From Tillandsia leiboldiana (lineage: Eukaryota; Streptophyta; Magnoliopsida; Poales; Bromeliaceae): 64,000 nucleotides of DNA. Numbering within the stretch: position 1 is the first letter of the stretch; each line of letters begins with the position of its first letter. Made by a program: the position numbers and the translations under genes. The stretch spans positions 49,475,863 through 49,539,862 of the forward strand of contig CM055066.1 of the NCBI GenBank assembly GCA_029204045.2. The letters are read 5' to 3'. Below are positions 55,180 through 64,000 of the stretch, in pieces. The notes beneath the pieces were generated by a model, which was not told the DNA's origin, did no database searches, and saw only the letters and a list, made by a program, of their open reading frames with translations.

Positions 55180-58100
55180 TCATAACCTGCGAAGACCCAA
55201 ACTCCTAACGTGGGTCAGGAACATATCCCTAGCTATCGGCTTGGTCAACGGATCAGCCACCATCCTAGTGGTGGAGATATGTCTAAGAGTGACCTCGCCT
55301 AGCCTAATCATCTCTCGAATGTAGTGAAAACGGATGTCAATGTGCTTGGTCCTGCCATGATACTTGGGATCCTTCACATACTCCAAAGCAGCCATGCTGT
55401 CAGAGACCATCTCAACAGGCTCATCAGCTCGAGTCACAATGTCGAGGTGCTGGAGAAATCTCCTCAGCCAAACAGCCTCCTGAACGGCTGCTGAACAAGC
55501 AACATACTCCGCCTCCATGGTAGACAAGGCAATGCAACTCTGCTTTTTACTGCACCAGGAAATTGCCCCACCTCCAAGCATAAACACATAGCCTGAAGTG
55601 GACCTACGCTCATCTCTATCGCCGCCCCAATCAGCATCACTATATCCTTTCAATCTCAAGTCCCCAGCTTGAAAGCATAGAACGAGATCACTGGTTCCCT
55701 TTAAGTATCGAAGGATCCTCTTGACCGCTTGCCAATGAGCAGGTCCTGGGTTGCTCTGGTAACGACTTACCAAGCCAGCAGCGAAGCATATGTCAGGTCG
55801 AGTACACATCATAGCGTACATCAAGCTGCCAATCGCACTCGCATAAGGAACCCTACTCATTTGTTCTTTTTCTTTATCCGTTTTAGGGCACTGATCAAGA
55901 CTCAAAGTGTGATTTTTTTTCACTGGAGTATCAACGGGTTTACTATGATGCATCCTAAACCGCTCCATAACCCTTTTAATATAGGATTCTTGAGACAGAC
56001 CAAGAAGTCTCGTAGAGCGATCTCTGATGACCTTCACACCGAGCACATAGCTCGCCTCACCTATATCTTTCATCTCAAAATTGAAAGATAACCACTCCTT
56101 AGTGGTATTGATCAACTCGATGTCATTCCCAACCAATAGTATGTCGTCGGCGTATAGAGAGAAAAACAAAAATTCCCTTCTCTGACTTCTTGACATATAC
56201 ACAGTGGTCTTCCTCTATCATGGGTATACCGATAGAGATGATGGCTTCATGAAACCTGAAGTACCACTGTCTCGATGACTGTTTGAGACCATAAATGGAC
56301 CTTTTAAGACGACATACTTTGTCTTCTTGACCTTCGAGTACAAAACCGTCAGGTTGATCCATGTAGATCTCCTCCGCTAATCCTCCATTGAGGAAAGCTG
56401 TCTTGACATCCATTTGGAACAATTCCAAATCTAGATGAGCCACTAAGGCTAAAATCACACGTATAGAGGCAAATCTCACAACGGGAGCAAATGTCTCGTT
56501 GTAATCTACCCCCTGCCTTTGATTGTAGCCCTTAGCCACGAGCCGAGCCTTATATTTATCGATTGATCCATCCACCTTGCGCTTAATTTTTAAAACCCAT
56601 TTATTTCCAATAGACTTGCGCTCATGTGGAAGGTCAACCAACTCCCATACTTGGTTCTTGCTCATGGAATCCATCTCATCTCTCATAGCAGCCATTCACT
56701 CATTACAAGCTGGTGATTGTAGCGCTTCTACATAAGAAGCAGGCTCATCATCATCGAGCGGAGTGCACATGAAAATATTCCCTTCGATCTCAAAACGTCG
56801 ACGGGGAATGTTTCCACGTTCACTTCTACGCAGTTGAGGGCCTAAACTCTCGGCTTCCAAGGGTATGCTCCCACTCATAGAAGCACTCCCACTAGCCGTA
56901 GGATCGCTACCACTTCCTTCAGCGACTTCGGGAAGTGATCGATCACCCTCACCAGAAGATGGGATAGCATCGTCTTGTAACTCATACAATCCGACGTCAT
57001 TTCGCATTTCACCAATGCTTGGAAATTCATTCTCTAGGAATTCCACATTACGAGACTCAATCTCGGTCATCCCACCATCTGGGTGTTCACCATACATCAC
57101 ATAGCCCTTCGAATTTTCTGGGTATCTAATGAACACATGCTTGCTTGCTTTAGGGCCGAGTTTTCCGAATCTATGTGAGGGGTTGTGAACATATCCAGCT
57201 GAACCCCAAGGGCGTAAGTAGTGTAAACTTGGCTTTCTACCACTCCACAACTCATATGGGGTAGATGGCACTGATTTACTAAGGACTCGATTAAGAATAT
57301 AGGCAGCAGTCAAAAGAGCATCTCCCCAAAAACTTATAGGAAGATGAGTATGCGCCATCATAGACCTAACCATGTCCAGTAGAGTACGATTCTTTCGCTC
57401 TGCAACACCATTTTGTTGCGGAGTACCTGGAATAGTGAGCTGTCTCATAATGCCCTTTTGCTCACAATAAGTCTTGAACTGATCAGACAAGTACTCACGA
57501 CCTCGATCAGTGCGAAGCACTTTTACACTTCTTTCTATTTGATTATCAGCCTCCGCTACGAAGCGCTTGAAGCAATCTAAAGCTTCAGAACGGTGAGAAA
57601 GCAAATACACAGCCATAACGGGAATAATCATCAATGAATGTGAGAAAATAGCACGCACCATGACGGGCCCTCACATTCATTGGCCCACAAATGTCTGAGT
57701 GGATCAGCTCCAAAGGATGAGAGGCACGAGTAGCCTTACCAAAAGGCTTTCTACATGCCTTCCCAGCCAGACAAGGCTCGCACACAGATAGGTCAACTTT
57801 GGCGAGAGACCCCAAAAGGCCTGCTCGAGCCAGTCTGTTTATTCTTTCTTGACCTATATGGCCTAGTCTGACATGCCATTTAACGGATTCATCACAGAGA
57901 TTATAAGAAGAAGAAGCAAAAGCAAACGAATCATCCTCCAAATTTAACTTAAAGAAACCATTTATTAATGTACCATATCCAAATAAAGTACCATGAAAGG
58001 AAGTGTCAAGGCGGTCTCTGTCAAAATGAAAAGAATAGCCTAAATGTAGCAAAGCTAAAACTGAACATAGATTACATCTTATATCGGGTGCATATAGCAC

Positions 58101-59189
58101 ATTTTGAAGAAGTAAGGTACGGCCACCACGCAACTTGAGTCGGTACAAACCAACTCCAATAACTTCCTCCATTGAGCCATTCCCAAGGGTGACAAATTGT
58201 GTGCCAGTCGGTACTCGATGGTAATCTACAAATCCCGCTCGATCACGCACTACGTGCTTGTTTGCTCCTGTATCCACGATCCAATCGGGAAGAGAATTAG
58301 CTACTAAAGCATAAGAGCAAACAAAACAGTGTGAGAGTGATAGGGCTACCTTTTTCGACTTAGAACAATCCCAAGCGAAATGACCCTTCTTCTTGCAGTT
58401 ATAGCATTTTAGCTTTGCAACATCTCTGCTGCCAGCGCGCTTGCCTCTGCCGCGCTTTCTAACTCCACCATGAGGAATTTGATTTTTACTTTTCTGCGCT
58501 CCATTGTTGTAACGCTTTTTGCTCTTGGGTGCAATCCCATCGCGCTTCTCAGAGCGTGCAACAAGAGCGACAGAACGGTTCGCATCCAAGCGTTCTGCTT
58601 CAAGCTCGAGATGACGTGATATGTCATTAAACGTTTTAATGCCCTCACTATGCGTCATCAGGAGCTTCATCTGGGACCATTCAGGGTCCGGCAGTGAACG
58701 AATCACCGCGAGAACCTGTTGCTTATCGTTGAGCTCATTTCCAGCAGCCTTAAGGTCCCGAATCATGGTGCTCATCACACGAAGGTGCTCAACCATTGAG
58801 TGCTTCGGGTCCTTAATGTACTGCTGAAACTTTAGATTTAGGGCACGCAGCCTCGTAACTGAAGTTTGCCCAAAAGCAATCTTCAGATTTTCCCACATGT
58901 CTTTGGCAGTCTCAAATGTCTCAAACTGTCCAATGAGGTCATCCTGCATGGCACACAATATAGTATACTGAGCAGTACGATCCTCCTTGAACCATTTGTC
59001 ATAGACATCCTGCTCATGCTGGTGTTCTGCAGTAGAGTAATCTAGAGGCACGGTCTTTTTGACAAAGAGAGTTTCAAGAACTCCTTGTTCATTAAGCAGG
59101 TATTGCATTTTTCTGTGCCATATGTCATAATTCTTTCCGTTTATCTTGTCACCCCTCGTGAGGTCAGCTATAACATTTCAGGAAGCCAT
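55180..59189 (-). pseudogene. Copia E gag-pol pseudogene
   Basis: The ATG at 59189 gives MAS then a TGA at codon 4. The frame then stays open through Gag (KINGKNYDIWHRKMQYL; zinc knuckle CYNCKKKGHFAWDC), protease (WIVDTGANKHV), pre-integrase (WHVRLGHIGQERI) and the start of integrase (IHSDICGPM). A frameshift near 57610 splits integrase, which resumes with LRTDRGREY and QQNGVAERKNR. TGG has become TGA at 56696 between integrase and RT (ACNE|MAAMRDEM). RT follows: KARLVAKGY, QMDVKTAFLNG, YGLKQSSRQW. A second frameshift near 56160 lies just before SLYADDILL, the catalytic YxDD motif. RNase H is complete to the end (GYSDADWGGD, STMEAEY, RTKHIDIR, MVADPLTKPI). Domain order GAG-PR-IN-RT-RH is diagnostic of Ty1/copia. 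The four lesions make it inactive. Confidence 0.95.
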
Positions 59190-60591
59190 TTCACTACGTT
59201 CAAAAAAATAGGTTTGGACATTAGGCACATATTTCAAACAATTATCAAGATTGAAAAAATATCTCCTTCACAACGGGATCGAAAATTTCGCTAGGCTCAT
59301 AATCATCACCCAGTGTCGGTTCAAGAAATTTCAATCTTATTAATTTTTTTCTTATTTAATTTTGAAATTTATTCAAAAAAACCGAAACTCATCCATTTTT
59401 TTTAAAAAAATTTAAGAACTTATCTTAGAGAATTCATATCACACAGATAAAATAATAAAAAAAATAAGTGATTGTGCCAAAATTTAATTTGAAAAACGTC
59501 GATGGTGTGCAAAACACATTCCTCTTACATGACCTTAATTATTACATCACATTTGCAGAAATAAAACCTACTACATCACTACAAATATGTACATCAAAGG
59601 GAACCATATTCTAAAGGAATGCTGCACACGCTGAACCCGCTTTTCTAAAAATTAAATTTTGTGAAAAAACACCGAAAGAACACAAATACTTATATGCACC
59701 AAAAGAGTATATAACGATTCATAACAAGCCACAAAAGCATTATAGTTTACATCCACACAAGATATAAGGTATACAACGCATGGATTTTTTTTTTTTTTTA
59801 TATAAATCCCACAGGTAAAAAAATAATAAAAATTTTCACACCATATAGGAGCATAAAAGAAATCACATAAAAAAAATTGCACTACATAGGAGTATAAAAA
59901 AAATCACATAAAAAAAATTGCACCACATAGGAGCATAAAAAAAAACTTATTTTCTTAAAAAAAAATTTTAAAAAAAATTGCGAGAAGCCACTCAGGCCGG
60001 GCCAGCCACGCGCACCCAGCGCGATGGGCCGGCGCCTGCACACAGAGGAGGCGGGGCGGGCCGGGCCCAGCGCACCCAGCGCAGGGGGCCCGCTTCCGCT
60101 CGGAGCTGCAGGCCGGGCCGGGCCTGGCCTGCGCCTGCGCCTGCAGGGGCGCTGCGGGCTGGGCGCCGAGCCCGTCCGCGGGCCATGCTTGCCGGGCCCC
60201 TGCACCCGAAGCGCGGGGGCCCGCGCCTGCTTGCTGCGGGCCGGCCCCTGCGCCCGAAGCGCGGGGCCTGTATCTCGGCCTTCTTCCTTTTTTTTTTTTT
60301 TCTTTTTTTTTTGATGTAAAAAAAAATTTACAACATATGTAAAAAAAATAAATAAAATTATTTACAACAAATAAAAAAAAAATATTTACAACATATGTAA
60401 ATAAATAAAAATATATATATTTCGTGATCAACATAAAAGATTAAAAAACTAAAACTAATTTAGTTTCTTTTTTTTATCTTTTATTTATATATTTTAATTC
60501 GATTTCACATAGAAAAACAAAAATAAAATTTTGTAGAACTAATCTACGAAAAATATGATCAACGAAACAATTTTTTTAAAACAAGCAAAAC
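59190..60591 (-). other. Copia E leader with GC-rich island
   Basis: About 1.4 kb between primer-binding site and gag. The AT-rich flanks are full of A-runs and AAAATTG repeats (AAAAAAATTGCAC/CATAGGAG repeated near 59870-59935). Bases 59990-60270 are an abrupt GC-rich island with duplicated GCCCGAAGCGCGGGG. The ORFs here result from composition. Confidence 0.7.
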
Positions 60592-60603
60592 GCTCCGATA
60601 CCA
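60592..60603 (-). other. Primer-binding site of copia E
   Basis: TGGTATCGGAGC on the minus strand, 2 bp from the 5' LTR. It is identical to that of copia F. Confidence 0.85.
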
Positions 60604-60605
60604 AT

Positions 60606-61215
60606 TGTTGGAATTAGATGGCAGCGGAAACTTACAAACTGGATAGTTAACGTATCCAGGAACCAAAAGCCGGATCGGGTAGCTTGTTTTACTAGCCTTC
60701 TTGGATCGTCCTTGTCTTGGTAATTCTTGACTCTCCACGAATCTCCTGGTTGCAGATCGGATGCGCAGATCGGATCGGATGCGAATAGCGCTACCAGAGT
60801 CCTCTTCTATGTCCACACTCCAAAACCATGGGAACGAAGGTGGAAACCCAGAGAGAACGTAAAGAGAGAATGAGGAAGAAGAAAATCATTTTTCTTCTTA
60901 TGTATCGTAGGTTCTGTATATCATCGTATAAGGGAAGGGGTCTTATTTATAGATTATTAGGACTCCTTAGGATATTCTCTTTCTCACGTAGAGATAAGAT
61001 AATATCGTTTAGGATATGGGTTAAAGATATGTTTCTTAACCAATAAGAAACATATCCTTATCTTTAACCCATAAGGATAAATCCTATCCTTATCCTTAAC
61101 CTATAAGGATAAATCCCGATCTTATCCTTAACACAAAAGGATAAATCATGATCCACATCTCATATGAATTAAGTCAAATTAGAACCGGCCAATGTGGACA
61201 CACCACATGGCTACA
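60606..61215 (-). repeat. 5' LTR of copia E, 610 bp
   Basis: TGTTGGAATTAGATGG...ATGGCTACA on +. Intact, next to the primer-binding site and the CAATT duplication. Confidence 0.92.
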
Positions 61216-61220
61216 CAATT

Positions 61221-61412
61221 GAACTGCAGTAAAGAGCTTTTTCTCCACATTCAAATTAGTTTCCTCCGTAGCCATTGAATTTGATGCAGGCAGTGATAGA
61301 GTAACAGTTTCAGCAGGAATAGATCTAACATCAGAAGTACCGGAAATGCCGGGCACTTGAGCTGGAATTACATTTGTTGATTTCAGCTTCCACTCTTTGT
61401 TTGTACCAGCAC
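61221..61412 (-). pseudogene. Exon fragment like GBF-interacting protein 1
   Basis: On the minus strand a splice acceptor (TTTTCCAG at 61413-61420) precedes an open stretch. It reads GTNKEWKLKSTNVIPAQ, SGTSDVRSIPAETVTLSLP, ATEETNLNVEKKL and then unrelated FTAVQL. The Ser/Thr/Pro-rich text around NKEWKxKSTN and the ending xEExxxxVEKKL resemble a middle exon of plant GIP1-like proteins (UBA-like N-terminus, G-box-factor cofactors), where KKLEELHL and HVIIPNH would follow. Those do not follow here, so the exon is cut off before the copia E insertion point. It is probably a duplicated or transposon-captured fragment. Identification is from memory of the family. Confidence 0.45.
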
Positions 61413-61420
61413 CTGGAAAA

Positions 61421-61736
61421 CCATTTTAGAGAATTTGTTCAATTGTTGTGGTCACACCATTATTTGAAAAGAAAGAACATTTGTCTAGAAGATTTAATAT
61501 GAAAGAAATGGAAAATAACGAATGATAGAAAGGACCGATGGAAAAGAAATCATGATATTGAATTTGTCCTTCATACAAATTAGTTCACCTGGCAAAATTA
61601 GTAGTCATATACATGCATGCAGCTGTGGGTATTTGTGTACAAACTTTCTAAGAAAAGGCAATACAACCCAAACACTGATTTTATCTCTTTTTTTCTTCCT
61701 TCTCATTTGATGACAAGAGCATATGCTAGCTAGTTT
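61421..61736. other. Probable intron flank of the exon fragment
   Basis: AT-rich with no recognisable coding. It lies between the exon acceptor and LTR G. Confidence 0.4.
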
Positions 61737-64000
61737 TGTCACGCCCCGGGATCGTAACTGCGACCCGGGCTCGTCAACAAATCCGCCGCCCATACGGGAA
61801 GCCCCGTATAGACGTAGCGACTAACCTGCAAAAGAATCATCTATACTAGCAAATATCAGAGCTGAAAAAGTAAAAGCTGAAATAGAAGATAAAATAATAC
61901 AACTACAGCTCTAAAATATACAAACCAACCTCACCAAATACAAGAGTCTCTCTGGACAGCAGTAAAAGAAAGGTACAACTCGATACCTTACTACAAAAGT
62001 CACTCAACATAACACACTCAAAAGTAGTAAGGGGGTGCATCTACTCTCACTCTGAGGATGACAGGAAGGGATCTATCTCGCGACTCCCTTACCTCGGTCT
62101 GAATGAGCTGGATCAGCAACTGGAGCTGCAGGAACCGGAGCAGAAGTCCCTGGGGAGAAGACACCACGACGGGTGTGAGAACTACATCCCACAGTAGTTC
62201 TCAGTGGGTGCCGCCAACAAGCCCGACGGTCTGCCCACTAAGTCTACTAGAGGCATAAAGTAACATATGCAGTGCTGTAAGGAAAAACTGGAAAAGTAAA
62301 GTCTACAGCTACTATGCCTCTATCTAGATGCTCAAGGAGTGGAACAGAAGGAACAGTATGCCACAACTAGCCCTCAACTCAGATCACCCAATCTAAATTG
62401 ACTGCCACATCGGGTCCAGTCAAACCTGCGCCTACCTACTGTCGTTACATCCCGGAGGACCGGACTTACGTAGGGCGCCCATGACTGCCAAAACTGGCTC
62501 AGCCAGAGGGACGGTGTCCGTGACTGCCAAAACTGGCTCAGGCAGAGGGACAATGCGTCGACAAGTCGCGATAGAAGTATCAGGCCCAACTCCGGAGTGG
62601 TACTCGAGGGGCGCGACCCCACCGAGCAAATTATCCGCGCATCTCTGTCGAGCTCAAATGTGGCTCATGCAGGCTATGATCCAAATCCTCGATCAACAAG
62701 ATCGGCTAAAACCAACAAAACACGATCTCACACACAGGCTGGAATCTACACAGCTGAGACTCACTGTCACTCTGACAGCTCCCAAGAACTCAGATCTATA
62801 ACCACTGTCACTCTCCCAAAGAAACCTGTTCTACAGACTGCTATCAACTCCACTCGGTCCCCAGACACGAGTGTAAATGCATCCCACAACCACCCGACCT
62901 CTCGGCCCACTACCCGGGCGAGGAAAACTCTAAGTCCAGAGTGAAATATAGAACAGTGATGGGGGGATGTCTAGAGCAGTAAAAACCTAGCCCAAATAGA
63001 AGTTTTCTACAGTCTGGCTGAACATGCTGCATATGGCAGGGGTGCTAGGTCAAGTTCCATAATATTATAATTAACAAGATGTAGGAATCACAAGATCATC
63101 CAACTGATATACATAGTATTAACATTCAAATTCGAACATGCTACTAAGTCCAATAACTATCATGCATGCTTCTATATAAATAGAGTTAGTACGCAGTCCA
63201 TAAATTTTGAAAGCAAAGCCACCCACCTGAAAGTGCTAACTGTCTGGAATCGTACAGCTGAGAGTACCCAGAAACAGATATCTCAATATATCCACCAGGC
63301 CAACAGTACAGTAGCAGTGATCAATACATCTTGGGTACAAAATACAACCCAAAATTACACTTAATTTCCACAAAATTCCAAGTTTCACAAATATGTGGTG
63401 AACAGTCCCTTTAATTCAAAATTTTCACCTGTAAAGCGAACTCCAAAAATTCCAATAAAAATATGACGGCGATCCTCGCGAAGAGTAGATGTCGATAGAG
63501 CCCTTAAACATCGAATTCCAATGTCCAAATGTGGAGATAAAAAATCCGACAAGAAGGTGCTGTCCAAATAGTCCATCAGCCGTAAAGTGGGTTAAAAATG
63601 TACCCAAAACCCCAATAAAAGCTCAAATCTGGAAAAAGTAACCAACACAAAATTTGTAGATATACCTCTCTTAAAACCGTCGCCAAAGAAATCGTCCAAA
63701 AATATCGTCGGGGTAGCTCTGTAGACCTCCCAGACTGAAGTGCGACGAAAATAGACCTCCAACAGAAAATCGTCGCTCCGCACCACGATGCAGAAATCGT
63801 CATCGTCGCGGTCTCCAAAAATTCTGAGCTTCCACTGAAAGATGCATAAGAGGAAGAGGAAGAAATTTGGTGGGGGGCACTTAGGCTGAAAAGCTCGGGA
63901 AAAGCCCGAAACGAAGTGCCAATGGCCTATTTATAGGCCTCAACCCTGGAAAAAGCCAAAAAATCCTCTCATTGGGCTTTTGGGCCCAACTTTCGGGCGC
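61737..64000 (-). repeat. Family X LTR G, runs off the window
   Basis: On the minus strand it ends GATCCCGGGGCGTGACA at 61737. It carries the same ordered blocks as LTR A in reverse: U5 end, CGACTCCCTTACCTC near 62081, the ACTTACGTAGGGCG block at 62463, a hairpin near 62736-62758, GGTGCTAGGTCAAGTTCC near 63040, and a TATA box at 63929. A 44-bp tandem duplication (TGACTGCCAAAACTGGCTCA) is at 62481-62553. Its start and any internal region lie beyond 64000. Confidence 0.8.
63929..63936 (-). promoter_or_regulatory. TATA box of LTR G in inverted repeat
   Basis: Minus strand GGCCTATAAATAGGCC: TATAAATA inside a GGCC/GGCC palindrome, as in LTRs B and C. Confidence 0.6.

Larger units (their letters stand above)
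46485..61215 (-). mobile_element. Copia element E with nested solo LTRs
   Basis: LTRs of 610 bp each, an initiator Met-tRNA primer-binding site (60592-60603), gag-pol at 55180-59189, a polypurine tract and a perfect TSD CAATT (46480-46484 and 61216-61220). The left (3') LTR is split at GATTG by gypsy solo LTR D (47051-54072), itself split by solo LTR C. Without these it is about 7.7 kb. The LTRs differ at roughly 4% of sites by eye. Confidence 0.92.

Noticed and set aside
59882..60434. Ala/Gly/Pro/Arg-rich ORFs near 60 kb
   Set aside because: GC-rich island in the copia E leader; open by composition.
62374..62622. ORFs shared with 29281-29478
   Set aside because: Homologous LTR sequence of family X, not a gene.
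1..64000. tRNA, rRNA or other structural RNA genes
   Set aside because: No cloverleaf or rRNA-like sequence was recognised by reading; tRNA-like matches are retroelement primer-binding sites. A tRNAscan or Rfam search would be decisive.

Overview
This window is nuclear plant DNA, most likely from a monocot. The evidence is two intron/exon-level host genes, plant copia and gypsy retrotransposons, TRIM, CACTA-type and other MITEs, degenerate CCCTAAA repeats and many AT/CT microsatellites. Species cannot be fixed from sequence alone. No prokaryotic feature was seen.

Host genes are few. (1) A three-exon gene at 14400-17885 (+) for a small basic protein of the FYV7/CCDC59 rRNA-processing type. 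(2) A single-exon CC-type (ROXY-like) glutaredoxin at 39169-39480 (+). Fragments: a UDP-glycosyltransferase remnant at 8886-9078 (-), one exon resembling GBF-interacting protein 1-like genes at 61221-61412 (-), and an unidentified possible exon at 46003-46370 (+).

Region by region. 1-5360: the 3' end of a decayed Ty3/gypsy element with a 27-bp minisatellite, a polypurine tract and a 3.4-kb LTR ('family X', LTR A). 5.4-8.0 kb: LTR of a second gypsy family ('L2'). 8.3-13.5 kb: dense, nested MITEs, one holding CCCTAAA arrays. 13.6-17.9 kb: FYV7-like gene. 18.4-18.9 kb: complete TRIM, with a solo TRIM LTR in the gene's first intron. 20.1-26.9 kb: large inverted duplication of an L2 gypsy element (LTR-gag-PR mirrored). 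27.5-29.5 kb: family X LTR B. 31.7-35.9 kb: complete but RT-deleted copia element with a CACTA MITE in one LTR. 38-41.4 kb: more CACTA MITEs around the glutaredoxin gene. 41.6-45.4 kb: AT-rich TIR elements and duplications. 46.5-61.2 kb: a copia element whose 3' LTR is split by a family X solo LTR (D), itself split by another (C); all three insertions keep perfect 5-bp target duplications. 61.7-64 kb: a further family X LTR (G) running off the window.

The retroelement coding regions seen are all broken by stops, frameshifts or deletions, so any activity would need proteins from elsewhere. The most unusual signals are the palindromic gypsy locus, the dated nest, and RNA/DNA structures shared by family X LTRs: hairpins with compensatory stem changes and TATA boxes set inside GGCC/GGGC inverted repeats.
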